The notes: generated by a model not told the origin, from the letters alone. A DNA stretch of 45,281 nt from Mycoplasmataceae bacterium (GCA_016288695.1 JAEELD010000026.1:81774-127054), one strand, 5' to 3'; counted from the stretch's first letter, positions 21,514-32,431 are shown. Program-made: numbers and translations.

Positions 21514-21645
21514 TAGCAATACACCAAAGAAAGTAACGGGTTTTGCCTTAATAATGTTACCGAGGTTATTTTCAAAATTCTGATTTTTATTCTCAGATCT
21601 CGCATTAGTTTGTTTAGTATATTGCTAATAAAAGTATTGAAATAC
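21514..21645 (+). ncRNA. Ribosomal protein L10 leader
   Basis: The region has the elements of the Firmicutes-type L10 leader: CACCAAAGAAAGTAAC, a short loop, then GTTACCGAGGT, which pairs back and forms the kink-turn bound by the L10-L12 complex. Downstream, AAGTATTGAAATACTT forms a second hairpin near the rplJ start. Excess L10-L12 would bind the leader and reduce rplJL expression. The match is by motif and position, not by model search. Confidence 0.8.
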
Positions 21646-21652
21646 TTAATTT

Positions 21653-22141
21653 ATGAAAATTTCTACTCAAAATAAAATAAATGCAGTTAATGAATTATCA
21701 TCAAATCTTAAAGATGCAACATCTATCTTAATTTTTGAATATCATGGTGTTCCTACAAGCATAATTGCAAAAACAAGAAAAAGATTACATGATGCTAAAG
21801 CAACCATTTTTGTTGCAAAAAATAATATATTCAATAGGGCATTAAAAGAAAACAACTTATATGATAAGCTTGGAGAACTATCTGGTCCAAATGCTATGAT
21901 AATTTCTCATGGCGATGAAATACTCCCATTCAAAGAAGTATTTAATTTATCTACTGAATATAAATTAGTAACTTATAAAAATGGTTTGATAAATAATGAT
22001 TTAATTGGCCAAGATAAGCTAAAAGAATTATCATCTATCCCATCACGAGATGCACTTTTTGCAACTCTACTAGGGTGCTTACAATTTAGCATAAAAAAAT
22101 TCTTACTTGATTGTGTAGAAATTTCAAAAGCAAAAAATTAA
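21653..22141 (+). CDS. rplJ: 50S ribosomal protein L10
   Basis: A 162-residue stalk base protein. LKDATSILIFEYHGVPTSIIAKTRKRLHDAKATIFVAKNN and LSGPNAMIIS segments match L10, and SIPSRDALFATLLGCLQ is the conserved end that precedes the L12-binding helix. It follows the L10 leader and precedes rplL. Confidence 0.94.
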   Translation: MKISTQNKINAVNELSSNLKDATSILIFEYHGVPTSIIAKTRKRLHDAKATIFVAKNNIFNRALKENNLYDKLGELSGPNAMIISHGDEILPFKEVFNLSTEYKLVTYKNGLINNDLIGQDKLKELSSIPSRDALFATLLGCLQFSIKKFLLDCVEISKAKN

Positions 22142-22160
22142 ATTTAAGAAAGGATAAATT

Positions 22161-22529
22161 ATGGCAAAAATATCTAAAGAAGAAATAATTAATGCACTAA
22201 AAGAAATGACATTACTAGAAATTAATGATCTAGTTAAATCAATAGAAAAAGAATTCAATGTATCTGCTGTTATGCAAGCTGCACCAGCTGCTGCGGCTAA
22301 AACTGATGCACCTGAAACTGTTAATGTAATTTTAACTAAAATTGATCAAACAAAAAAAATTCAAGCAATTAAGATTTATCGTGAAATTACAGGTGTAGGG
22401 TTGGGAGAAGCTAAAACAGCTGTTGAATCATCTTCTGCAAAAATAAAAGAAGGTATAAAACCAGCTGAGGCGGAAGAAATTAAAAAGAAATTTGCTGAAA
22501 TAGGCGCTGAAGTTAAAATTGAAGCATAA
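22161..22529 (+). CDS. rplL: 50S ribosomal protein L7/L12
   Basis: A 122-residue stalk protein with N-terminal dimerisation helix, Ala-rich hinge (QAAPAAAAK) and C-terminal factor-binding domain (KIQAIKIYREITGVGLGEAKTAVE). Typical length. AGAAAGGA precedes its ATG. Confidence 0.96.
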   Translation: MAKISKEEIINALKEMTLLEINDLVKSIEKEFNVSAVMQAAPAAAAKTDAPETVNVILTKIDQTKKIQAIKIYREITGVGLGEAKTAVESSSAKIKEGIKPAEAEEIKKKFAEIGAEVKIEA

Positions 22530-22534
22530 TTTTC

Positions 22535-22804
22535 ATGGCAATATCAAGTGATTTCAAAAAAAAATTAATTATCCAATTTGGTCATAATGAAAAAAATACT
22601 GGATCTTCTGCAAGTCAGATTGCAATTTTGACTGCTGAAATTAATTCAATTACTAATCATGTTAAAAATCACAAAAAAGACTTTAGTTCAAAACGTGGTT
22701 TATATAAAAAAGTACAAAAAAGAACAAGACTTTTATCATACTTACAAAAACATGATATAGATCAATATAGAACAATTATTAAAGAACTAAAGATTAGAAA
22801 ATAA
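22535..22804 (+). CDS. rpsO: 30S ribosomal protein S15
   Basis: 89 residues; primary binder of the 16S central domain. NEKNTGSSASQIAILTAEINSITNHVKNHKKDFSSKRGL and LLSYLQKHDIDQYR are the S15 signature. It is five bases after rplL, an unusual coupling to the stalk genes. Confidence 0.95.
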   Translation: MAISSDFKKKLIIQFGHNEKNTGSSASQIAILTAEINSITNHVKNHKKDFSSKRGLYKKVQKRTRLLSYLQKHDIDQYRTIIKELKIRK

Positions 22805-22902
22805 TTTATCTAATAAAATTAATTAAATAAATAGCAATTAAAAAAAACCAAACAAAGTTTATTTTAAACATTTGTTTAACTATCACTATATAACTAAATT
22901 TA

Positions 22903-22986
22903 TGGTGCACATGAAGGGACTTGAACCCCCACTCAAAAGAATTAGATCCTAAGTCTAACGCGTCTGCCAGTTCCGCCACATGTGCA
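22903..22986 (-). tRNA. tRNA-Leu (anticodon TAG)
   Basis: On the minus strand the gene begins TGCACATGTGGCGGAAC, has the anticodon loop CTTAGGA (anticodon TAG, reads CUN), a long variable arm as expected for Leu, a TTCAAGT T loop and an encoded CCA end. The acceptor stem TGCACAT/ATGTGCA pairs fully. Confidence 0.93.
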
Positions 22987-22988
22987 AA

Positions 22989-23067
22989 TGGGGCGTTTAG
23001 TGGGATTCGAACCCACGAATGACTGATTCACAGTCAGCTGTGTTAACCAGGCTTCACCATAAACGCC
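22989..23067 (-). tRNA. tRNA-His (anticodon GTG)
   Basis: The minus strand folds with acceptor GCGTTTA/TAAACGC preceded by an encoded G at position -1, opposite C73. That extra G is the histidine identity element. The anticodon loop is CTGTGAA (GTG), the T loop TTCGAAT, and the CCA end is encoded. It is two bases from tRNA-Leu, so the two are probably co-transcribed. Confidence 0.93.
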
Positions 23068-23148
23068 ATTAATAGACAAAAATTATAACATATACAATAG
23101 TAATTTTTTTAATTAACTAATGATACATTTTATTAAAATATATTAAAT

Positions 23149-23225
23149 GCCGACTTAGCTCAACCTGGCAGAGCAACTGACTTGTAATCAGTGGGTTGTA
23201 GGTTCGACTCCTATAGTCGGCACCA
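23149..23225 (+). tRNA. tRNA-Thr (anticodon TGT)
   Basis: GCCGACT pairs with AGTCGGC. The D arm is GCTC..GAGC, the anticodon loop CTTGTAA gives anticodon TGT, the T loop is TTCGACT, and CCA is encoded. It is on the strand opposite the Leu and His genes. Confidence 0.93.
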
Positions 23226-23264
23226 TAATAGAAAACCACAAATAACTTGACAAACATTGTTTGT

Positions 23265-24131
23265 CTATTTTTGTTGTTTATGTCGCAACAAACTAATTTC
23301 CTCTTTATAAATTGGCATCCCATTTTTCCATGGCGTTTCCAAAATTTTTGGAATCTTAGTTAATTTTATATGATGTGAAATTTTATATAAAATATCAAAA
23401 CCAATAGTCCCGCAACCTATATTCTCATGTCTGTCTTTTTTTGAACCCAATATATTCTTTGAATCATTTAAATGAATAACATGTAAATAATTCAAGCCAA
23501 TTACATTATCAAATAATCATAAAAGTTTATCAAAATTGTCTAATTTATAGCCAGCATCATTTAAATGACATGTATCTAAACAGACACCAATTCTTGTTTT
23601 GTCTTTAACCAAACTAATAATGCTTGAAATTTCTTCAAAAGTCTTTCCAATCTCAGAACCCTTACCACTCATTGTTTCTAAGCAAACAACAACTTTAGAC
23701 TTATCAATACTAAATAATCTATTCAGAAAATTGCCAACATTTGAAATTGATTCCTCAATAGATAAATTTAATGAATTGCCAGGATGAATGACAAAATATT
23801 TAGAACCTATCTTAGATGATCGACTTAACTCACTTTGGATAAAATTTAAATTAAAATTTATTTTCTCTAAGACATTTGTACACAAATTTATTATATATGG
23901 AGCATGAACTATTATATTTTCTGGAGATATGTTTGTTCTTTTTAACTTTGAATGAAATTCCTCAATTTTTAAATCTTTTATACCAACACGGATGCTTGTT
24001 TGTGGTGAACCAGTATATATCATGAAACAATTAGCACCATATTTTTGTGCTAATTCCAAGCTGCCAACTAAATAATTCGGTTTTGACATAGGAATATGAC
24101 AACCAATTAAAAAATGTTCAAACTCAACCAT
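23265..24131 (-). CDS. nfo: Endonuclease IV (AP endonuclease)
   Basis: A 288-residue TIM-barrel enzyme that cuts DNA at abasic sites in base excision repair. Zinc-ligand motifs are present in order: [50 protein letters not shown] and [12 protein letters not shown]. One TGA Trp lies near 23517. Full length. Confidence 0.96.
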
Positions 24132-24184
24132 AAAATCTTAGTCTTGCTAATGTTTATATTTATAATATAAATATTGTTTTATTT

Positions 24185-25366
24185 ATGCTTTTAACACTTA
24201 CACAAACTTCAAATAAGCCATTATTTAAATCAAATCAAATAATTATTATTTTCCTTGTATTCATCGGGCTTATTACAATCATGTTATTTGCTAAAAAAAT
24301 ATATTTAAAAGTTTATCGCCAAAAAAAGTATTACATTTTTCCAAAATTAACCATAAAAGGAATAACTAGTATTGCAATGACAATTTCATTGTCAACAAGT
24401 ATTATCTTGCTACTTACAATAATAACTTCTGGTGCATTAGGAGTAATATTTAAAGCATATCCTGGTTGGAGAGTAGTTATTGAAGGAATATTGATCCAAC
24501 TGGGCGGATTGCTTTTTGGGCCAATTATAGGTTTATTTATTGGTGGTGTGACTGATTTACTCACAATAAGTTTAACTGCAGGAATGTTTCATTATGGGTA
24601 TTTTTTTGTAAGTATCGCCTATGGATTTTTTTCAGGCGTTGTTAGATCAGTAATGAATTCAACTAATAACAATATGTTTAAATCAAATATTTATCTATCA
24701 TTTTTAACACTAATTGTTGGCGCAATGAATTTTATTTTTATCCTTATACAAGACTATCAAGAATTTGTTATTTCAATATTATCTTTTGACATAAAAATAA
24801 ATAAAGAATTATTAGGCATTTTCTCATTATCATCTGTAATATTTCTTATTGGATTAATGTGGGCTTTCTTCTTTTTTTTCAATACAGAGCGCATGATTTT
24901 CTCAATTAAAAAAATTAAGTATGAAATTCTTATCAACAACAAAAATAATCACTATTTAAAAAAAATAATGCTATCAAATAACAAAAATAAATATGCTTAC
25001 AAGCATTTAATTTGATATACAAAAAAAATGACAAAAATCAAGCATCTTCGTGACACACTAATGGAAAAACAAAAAAAGAATTTTCAAATTTATAGTAAAC
25101 GAAATTGATTTGATTATTTATGTCCTGCAATTTATGCAATTGCTATTGCAAATATGATTGGCAACAATATTATGCTTCCATTTTTTGATATTGAATTTTC
25201 ATCATTTGGTTATGATTATTGATTAGCATTAAGAAATATAATGTTTATTTTCTTAGTTGTTACTAATTTGATAGTTATCTATCCAACATTCAAGATTACA
25301 TCATCAATAATCAAATATGATTATCGTATAGATAAAATAGAAAATTTAAATTTACAAAATCATTAA
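24185..25366 (+). CDS. ECF-transporter S-component-like membrane protein with C-terminal extension
   Basis: 393 residues. The N-terminal half has the S-component pattern: helices around GVIFKAYPGWRVVIEGILIQ, then LGGLLFGPIIGLFIGGVTDLL, which fits the LxGPxxGxxxGxxxD motif of folate- or vitamin-type S components. These bind a substrate and dock with EcfT and the EcfA ATPases. After about residue 255 a Lys/Asn-rich cytosolic stretch and two more hydrophobic segments follow, so it is about twice the usual length. Three TGA Trp codons. It precedes gatC by one base. The substrate is unknown. Confidence 0.65.
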
Positions 25367-25367
25367 A

Positions 25368-25652
25368 ATGAAAAAAATAACAAAAGAAGAAATTTTAAAT
25401 TTATCAAGTAGTATAGGCATAAACATTAATGATAAGCTATTAGATAAAATGCTAAATGAATTTAATAATTATCTGTTGCCTGAACTAGAATGCATTCAAA
25501 AAATTGATATATCACAATTAGAGCCAACTGATTTTGGCTCAGAATTATCATTTAATTCATTAAGAGACGATAAATATCAAAAATATGATAGTAATGAAAT
25601 TTTATTAAATTCTGAAAATAAAAATGACAAATATATCAAAATAAAAAAATAA
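25368..25652 (+). CDS. gatC: Asp/Glu-tRNA amidotransferase subunit C
   Basis: 94 residues: ITKEEILNLSSSIGININDKLL, then LECIQKIDISQLEPTDFGSELSFNSLRDD, the GatC pattern that wraps around GatA. First gene of gatCAB, with gatA two bases downstream. Together they amidate Glu-tRNA(Gln) and possibly Asp-tRNA(Asn). Confidence 0.88.
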   Translation: MKKITKEEILNLSSSIGININDKLLDKMLNEFNNYLLPELECIQKIDISQLEPTDFGSELSFNSLRDDKYQKYDSNEILLNSENKNDKYIKIKK

Positions 25653-25653
25653 T

Positions 25654-27090
25654 ATGCAAAAATCAAGAATCATTGAAATTCATAATAGGTTATTGGCAAA
25701 AGAAATTAATCCTTCTCAAATTATTGCAAAATCTAAAGAAATCATTAATAATAACTCAAATTTAAATAGTCTTATAACTGAAAATATAGATAGCATTAAT
25801 GCAGCTGATCTAGAAAAAAAATTAAAAGATAATGAAAATAATTTACTTTACTGTATCCCATACAGTTTAAAGGATAATATTTGCACAAAAGATATACGCA
25901 CAACAGGAGCAAGTTTATTCCTTGAAAATTATGTTCCAAAATATGACTCATATGTGTATTCATTAATTAAAGAAAAAAATGCAATTTTGATAGGTAAAGA
26001 AAATTTGGATGAATTTGGTTTTGGAGGAACTGGACTAAATTCATTTATTGGACATGCAAAAAATTTGTATGATCCTTATAGGATATGTGGAGGTTCGTCA
26101 TCAGGTGTAGCTATTAATGTTGCATCTGGTAGTTCTATATTTAGTATATGGGCTGAGACTGGTGATTCCATTAGAAAACCTGCAAGTTATCTTGGAATTG
26201 TGGGGTTCAAACCCACATATGGATTAATTTCAAGACAGGGAGTACTTCCATTTGCGCCAAGTTTAGACACTGTAGGAATTCTAACCCAATATGTTAGTGA
26301 TGTTGCAATTGTTGCAGATACAATCATAAAATTTGATAAATCAGATTATTCAAGTCAAATTTCAAAAGAAAAAAATTATTTTAACAATTTACATACATTG
26401 AATTCAATGACTATAAATGTAATTAATGGGTTAGAGGAATTTATGTCTACTCAAATACGTAGTGCATACTTAGATTCATTAAATTTGATTAAAGAAAATG
26501 GTCATAAAATTGTCAAAATTAATGTGGATATGGATATGCTTAGAATGTTAGGAACAATTTATAAAATAATTAGCTATTCAGAAGGAACTAGTTGTTATTT
26601 CTCATACTCTGGAATTCCATTTGGAAGATGCAATAAATCAATGTCTGGATATAAAAATATATTATTTGAAAACCGTTCCAATTTTTTTGGCGATGAAATA
26701 AAAAGAAGATTCATTATTGGCTCATACATCCTTAATGGAGAAAATTATGAAAAAATATTTATTAAAAGTAATAAATATAGAACATTAATAAAAAATATTA
26801 CAAAAGAATTATTTGAAAATTGTGATGCTTTTTTAATTCCTGGATCAAGTTCAATTGCGCCATTAATCAATGATGTAATTGAAAATAAAATGCAAAAATC
26901 AATAATTGATGATTTATTATTGATTGCCAATTTTACTAGTTGTCCTTCAATAACAATTCCTTTTACAAAAATAAATAATCTACCATTTGGAATTAATTTA
27001 AACTGTAAAAAATTTAATGAGCAACAACTACTTAATGTGGCTTTAACAATTGAAAATATATTTAAATTTGAAAGGTCCAAAAATGACTAA
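25654..27090 (+). CDS. gatA: Asp/Glu-tRNA amidotransferase subunit A
   Basis: A 478-residue amidase-signature enzyme that releases ammonia from glutamine. The catalytic Lys is in PYSLKDNI, and the Ser-cis-Ser pair is in GGSSSGVAINVASGS and TGDSIRKPASYLGIVGFKPTYG. The second Gly of the usual GGSSGG motif is Ser. The C-terminus has LLIANFTSCPSITIP. Full length; its end overlaps gatB by 8 bases. Confidence 0.95.
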   Translation: MQKSRIIEIHNRLLAKEINPSQIIAKSKEIINNNSNLNSLITENIDSINAADLEKKLKDNENNLLYCIPYSLKDNICTKDIRTTGASLFLENYVPKYDSYVYSLIKEKNAILIGKENLDEFGFGGTGLNSFIGHAKNLYDPYRICGGSSSGVAINVASGSSIFSIWAETGDSIRKPASYLGIVGFKPTYGLISRQGVLPFAPSLDTVGILTQYVSDVAIVADTIIKFDKSDYSSQISKEKNYFNNLHTLNSMTINVINGLEEFMSTQIRSAYLDSLNLIKENGHKIVKINVDMDMLRMLGTIYKIISYSEGTSCYFSYSGIPFGRCNKSMSGYKNILFENRSNFFGDEIKRRFIIGSYILNGENYEKIFIKSNKYRTLIKNITKELFENCDAFLIPGSSSIAPLINDVIENKMQKSIIDDLLLIANFTSCPSITIPFTKINNLPFGINLNCKKFNEQQLLNVALTIENIFKFERSKND

Positions 27091-28519
27091 TAATTTTTTA
27101 CCAACAATTGGGTTAGAAATACATTGTGTCTTAAATACTGAATCAAAAATGTTTTCAGATGCAAAAAATCAATTTAACTTGGAACCAAATGTAAATATTG
27201 CTCCGCTTGATCTAGCCTTACCAGGAATATTACCTTCAGTTAATAAAGAAGCTGTCAAAAAAAGCATAGTTTTAGCAAATTCATTAAATATGGAAATTGA
27301 TTCTTTATTAAGATTTGACCGAAAAAACTATTTTTATCAAGATCTTCCTAAAGGATATCAAATAACACAAAAATTTTTCCCAATTGGAAAAAATGGATAT
27401 ATCAAGATTGATGATGATAAAAAGATACTAATTAAAGAAATTCATATCGAAGAAGACACAGCAAAAGAAATTTATGATAATGAAGGAAATATTTTATTAG
27501 ACTACAACAGGTCTGGCGCTCCATTAATTGAAATCGTTACTGAACCTGTCATCCATTCACCAAGTGATGCAACTAATTTCTTAAACAAGCTAAAACAAAT
27601 ACTTACTTTTATGAACATTTCAGATGGGAAAATGGAAAATGGTTCTCTAAGAGTTGATCTTAACATTTCCATTTCTCCTCAAGATTCTAATAACTATGGA
27701 ACGAAAGTTGAAATAAAAAATTTAAATTCATTTACTAACATAGAAAGCGCAATTAAATACGAAATTGAACGTCAATCAGAAATAATTCAGAAAAACCAAG
27801 AAGTAAAACAAGAAACAAGAAAATGAAATGAACAAACAAATAAAACAGAATTCATGCGTTTAAAATCTAATGAAACAAAATACACATATTTTCGTGAGCC
27901 TAATATTATTGCGATCCAATTACCAAAGGAATTTATTACAAAAACAATTAATGATGCTAATAAACATCCAGATCAGATTGAAAACGAACTTGCTAAACTC
28001 AATATTAAACCAGAAATTATTCATTTATTACTTAATGATTTTGAACTTTATAAAATCTTTATCTATGTCTATAACAACACTCATGATGTAAATCTAACAT
28101 TATCATGAGTTGCAAATGAACTAGTTTCCTATTTGAAAGACAAAAAAATACCTTATAGCAAAATTGATAATAAAATACTGGATCTAATTATTAAAATGAT
28201 TAATTTAATTTCTCAAAATAAACTAAACAAAAAGCAAGCTAAATTACTTTTCCCAGAAATGATTGAAACACTAAAAGATCCCGAATTATTAATGGAAGAA
28301 AAGGGATTTATTCAAATAGTAGATAAGTCAATAATAACTGAATTATTGAAAAAAATTATTAATGAGAATAAATCTATGTTAGATCAATATAATTCAAGAA
28401 AAGAGAGAGTACTAAAATTTTATATGGGGCTATTAATGAGCAAAACCAAAGGTCAAGCTAATCCTATAATTGCAAATGAAATTCTTACTCAAATAATTCA
28501 AGAATTTATTAAAAAATAA
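27083..28519 (+). CDS. gatB: Asp/Glu-tRNA amidotransferase subunit B
   Basis: A 478-residue kinase-like subunit that activates the mischarged tRNA. TIGLEIHCVLNTESKMFSDA, ALPGILPSVNKEAV, FDRKNYFYQDLPKGYQITQ and IHIEEDTAK are GatB signatures, and the C-terminal YqeY-like domain ends with KTKGQANPIIANEIL. ATG 27083 overlaps gatA. TGA Trp codons at 27823 and 28106. Confidence 0.96.
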
Positions 28520-28524
28520 TACAT

Positions 28525-29697
28525 ATGGAAAATAAGAATAATCCTAATGAACAAAATCTTATCCAAAAAGGAGAAATTTTTCTCAATCGGTACAAAATTA
28601 TCAAGCAAATTGATAAAGGTGGAATGAATTCTGATATATATCTTGCTGAAGATATTGATTGAAAAAATAATCTAGACATTGAAAAACATAAATATTTCAC
28701 TATTAAGGTAATCAAAAGAAGTAAAAGCCTTGATATAGAAAGCTGAAAAAAAATATGTGATGAGTGCGTTTCATTATTACGATGTACACAAATTGAAAAC
28801 ATTGTAAAAACATACCAAGTCAAAGAAATTAATCAAAACGGGAATAATTACATAGTTATTGTCATGGAATATATTCAAGGAGAAACGCTTCGTTCAATAA
28901 TTAACCGTCAAGGTACATTAGGAATTGAACAAACACTTTTTTTGTTCAAGAAAATTCTTATTGCTGTAAGAGGTTTACATAACTTTAGACAAAAAATAAT
29001 TCATCGTGATCTAAAACCAGAAAATATAATAATTTCAAGAGATTTAACTTCATTAAAAATTATTGATTTTGGAATATCTACTGTTTTATTAACTGCTAGA
29101 GATAACAATTCTAAAGAAAACAAAATTCTAACTTCTGAAAATGAATTGTATGGCACATTCCCATATATCTCTCCGCTTTTATATAAAGCATGAGAATCAA
29201 AGAAAAGCAATGATAAAATACTTGCTCTAAATGAAAAATGTGATTTTTTTTCATTAGGAATAATTTTGTATGAAATGTTAATTGGTAATAAACCGTTTTT
29301 AGCAGATGATTATTCCGATCAAAGTGTATTACTTTTACCACTTACTTACGATTTACCAGCAATAACGAAATTTAATCCAAAAATTCCTACTTTGTTGGAA
29401 AACATTATTTTTAGGTGTATTGCTTGTAAAGACGAGGATATAAAATTTCAATACAATCATGTAGATGAAATTATAAATGATATTAATAAAGTGATAAATG
29501 ATCCAATAGGCTCTAATGCTAAACACTTATTAAAACCATATAACAAAAGAACTATGCAAAATACAACATTTAATCTAACTAAAGAAAAAGAAAAATTAAA
29601 AATTTACAATCATCCATGATTTTTCTGATTATTTTTTTTAATCGGTATTATATTAATTTTTGCTAGCTTTATTACTATACATATTAGTACTAAATAA
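28525..29697 (+). CDS. Ser/Thr protein kinase with a C-terminal membrane anchor and no sensor domain
   Basis: A 390-residue Hanks-type kinase. Visible are the glycine loop (IDKGGMNSDIYLA), the VIK Lys, the catalytic loop HRDLKPENI, the DFG motif (IIDFGIS), the activation segment end GTFPYISP and FFSLGIILYEML. Four TGA Trp codons. After the kinase fold and about 60 linker residues there is a single membrane helix (FLIGIILIFASFITI) and only about 7 residues beyond it. PrkC-type kinases normally carry PASTA repeats there, which bind peptidoglycan; a wall-less mollicute would have no use for them. No PP2C phosphatase gene is next to it. Confidence 0.88.
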
Positions 29698-29699
29698 AA

Positions 29700-30689
29700 T
29701 TAGTGATTAATATCAGGACTCTGAAATTTTAAACATTCATCTTTAACTTTCTCAAATAAATCAATATTACTAATTAAAAAACTTCTTGTTGAGTCTTTAC
29801 CTTGACCTAATTTTTCATCTTTGAAATAATATCATGGACCTTTTTTTCGAATAATATTATTTTCTATTGCAAAATTTATTAATTCATTAGTGTGATCAAT
29901 GCCACAACTAAAATTAATATCAATAGCAGCCTTAAACATTGGTGGAGCTACTTTATTTTTAATAATTTTTGCCATAGTTTTGATCCCAATACATGTGTTG
30001 CCATTCTTTAATAATTCAACTCTTTTAAGTTCAATTCGTACAGATGCATAAAATCTTAATGCTCTACCGCCAGTTGTGATTTCATTATTTCCATAAAATA
30101 CTCCAACCTTTTCACGAAGCTGATTGATAAAAATTATTGTTGTTTGATATTTGGAAATAAGTGGTTGTAAAACTCTTAGACCTTTTGACATTAATCTTGC
30201 TTGCAAACCAATTGTTTGATCTGATGATTTTGCATCAATTTCAGCTTCTGGCACGATAGCTGCTACAGAATCAACAACAATTAAATCTATCATTCCAGTT
30301 TTAACTAAAGCTGAAATTAAATCAAAAGCTTGCTCTCCAGAATCTGGTTGTGCTAAAAGTAATTTTGATAAATCAATTCCATTATTTTCGCAATATTTTG
30401 CATCAAGTGCATGTTCTAAATCTATATATGCACATTTACCATTTAATTTTTGGCAACTTGCTATTGCTTGTAATGCTAAAGTTGTTTTCCCAGATGATTC
30501 ATTCCCATATATTTCAATAATTCGGCCTTTTGGATAACCACCAACACCTAAAGCCTTGTCTAACTGAATGCTTCCAGTTGGAATGACATCAATTGTATTA
30601 TTATCATTTTTTATGTTAGTTATATAACCTTTACCAAATTGTAATTCTATTTGTTTAAGAGCTTGCTCAAATAATTTTTGTTCATTCAT
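29700..30689 (-). CDS. recA: Recombinase RecA
   Basis: A 329-residue recombinase: Walker A GNESSGKTT, YIDLEHALD, Walker B LIVVDSVAA, the loops QARLMSKGLR and NQLREKVGVFYGNNEITTGGRALRFYASVR. The TGA Trp near 29832 (GPWYYF) is the conserved Trp-Tyr of the C-terminal domain. The stop is two bases from the end of the convergent kinase gene, leaving no room for a terminator between them. Confidence 0.96.
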
Positions 30690-30733
30690 ATCTATTAAAA
30701 CCTTGCATTAAAATAATATGTAAAAATATTTTT

Positions 30734-31420
30734 TTAAATCATTTTTTTTAATTTATCAACTAAATTTACAAACAATGATAAAGCAATTTTTTTTCTTTTT
30801 AATGATATGCATTCAGTAAATGTTTGTTCAAATTGAACTAACTCAATATACAAAAGATCTAAAGTTTTTTTAAATTCATCCTTTTTTAACTGTTTTAGTG
30901 ATAATATTCCTTTTTCAAGACCAAAAAAACTAATTTTGATTTTCGAAGCTCATTTATCATTTGAATTTAATAAATTAAAATCAAAATTTATATATTTTTC
31001 CAATTTAAATTTTCTTAAAATCTCATTTAATGGTAATTTTGATAAATCACTTTGATCATATTTATTTTTATTTAAAAATTTAATAAATGCAAATTTAAAC
31101 AAAAAAGAAAAAATAAATAAAAAAATAGTCAGTGACCAAGTAATTAACAAAAATAATTTTGATTTATCCTCAGCATCGAAGAAATGTATCAATAAAATAG
31201 CTAAAACTAATATGGATAAGCAAATAATAGCCAAATTAATTAAAATTGTTTTTAAATCAAATGATTTCTTTTTAAAAAGAGAAAATTTTTGATTTATACA
31301 AAAAATTATAAATTCAAGTAATGAAAAAAATAATAGTGTTATTGAAGAAACCAACAATATTATAAATACAGGTTTATTGATAGAACTATTAGAATTACTA
31401 TCAAGTAAAATATTAAGCAT
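30734..31420 (-). CDS. Hypothetical four-helix membrane protein
   Basis: 228 residues, not recognised. Four hydrophobic segments are visible (residues about 18-42, 58-80, 90-110 and possibly a boundary stretch), followed by a polar Lys/Leu/Phe-rich cytosolic region of about 110 residues that may form helices. One TGA Trp near 30950. Its start overlaps the end of the cinA-like gene by 8 bases, so the two are likely co-translated. No function is inferred. Confidence 0.6.
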
Positions 31421-31904
31421 TTTTAATCACTTCCTTTAATAAATCTAATAAATGAATATATGTCATGCTGGCAAAATCAATGCGTATATCATTTCTGTTT
31501 TTTTTACTAGAAATCAATTTATATGAATATATTTTATCAATTAAACAAATTGATAAATATGCTAAACCTATTGGCTTATTCTCATCTGGAATAGGCCCGG
31601 CATTCCCTGTTATAGCAATTGATATATCTGTGTTCAATATTTTATTAGTATTAATTGCTAGTGAATTGGCAGTTTCTTCACTAATGGCACCATACTCATC
31701 TAATATTTTTTTGCTCACATTAGCAATTGTTTGTTTGGCATGATTAGAATATACTACTAATCCCCCTTTAAAAACACTACTTGCTCCTGGAACTGAAGCA
31801 AGAAAAGATGAAATCATTCCAGCAGTAACTGATTCACATGTAGAAATTGTTAATTTAGCATCTTTAGCTAAATTTATAATTTTTTCATAAAGCTGATCAC
31901 TCAT
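31413..31904 (-). CDS. CinA C-terminal domain protein (nicotinamide-nucleotide amidase, PncC-like)
   Basis: 163 residues matching the CinA C-terminal domain: STCESVTAGMISSFLASVPGASSVFKGG, VVYSNHAKQ, YGAISEETA and SIAITGNAGPIP (family GxAGPxGG). Stand-alone forms deamidate nicotinamide mononucleotide in NAD recycling. The N-terminal MoaB-like half of full CinA is absent. In many bacteria cinA lies next to recA; here one gene separates them. Confidence 0.85.
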   Translation of the reverse strand: MSDQLYEKIINLAKDAKLTISTCESVTAGMISSFLASVPGASSVFKGGLVVYSNHAKQTIANVSKKILDEYGAISEETANSLAINTNKILNTDISIAITGNAGPIPDENKPIGLAYLSICLIDKIYSYKLISSKKNRNDIRIDFASMTYIHLLDLLKEVIKNA

Positions 31905-31978
31905 AAAATTATTAATTAACTAATTTTACAACACTATGTATGAAAAAATAAATAATAAATATGATTGAATAAAAATAA

Positions 31979-32431
31979 TTATTTATACACTTTTTGTCAA
32001 TTTGATCTTATTGAATATCATTTATTCCATTCTCTCTTAGCAGTAATTAAGTTTAAATTTTTAAAATTTCCACATGATTTAGCATCACTTCCAGGAATTT
32101 GTTTTGATCTAATAATAAATTTGTTTAGCTTTTCTAATGATTGATTTAATCAATCTAAACTCTTTTTGCCATAAACTACTAAGTAAAAACCTGTTTGACA
32201 ACCCATGGGACCAAAATAAATTTTGTCCTTTGGATAATATTTTGAATAAAAATGTGCAATTAAATGTTCTAGTGAATGCATTGCACTATTTAACAAATAA
32301 GTGCCTTTATTTGGTATTTTAAAACGTAAATCGTATGTAGTTATAAATGTATTACCAAACTTTTGGATATCATTAATATATATACCAGGTTTTAACTTTT
32401 TATGATCAATTTTAAATGATTTGATTAGCAT
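31979..32431 (-). CDS. luxS: S-ribosylhomocysteine lyase LuxS
   Basis: 150 residues. The metal-binding HSLEHLIAH (HxxEH), the GPMGCQTGFYLVVYG segment with the catalytic Cys and a downstream Cys in AKSCGNFKNLNL are present. The enzyme splits S-ribosylhomocysteine to homocysteine and the AI-2 precursor, detoxifying methylation by-products. Two or more TGA Trp codons in the last third. It borders the defence island. Confidence 0.93.

Noticed and set aside
22805-22902. Possible terminator after rpsO
   Set aside because: Only short A/T-rich inverted repeats are visible; none has a convincing stem and T run.
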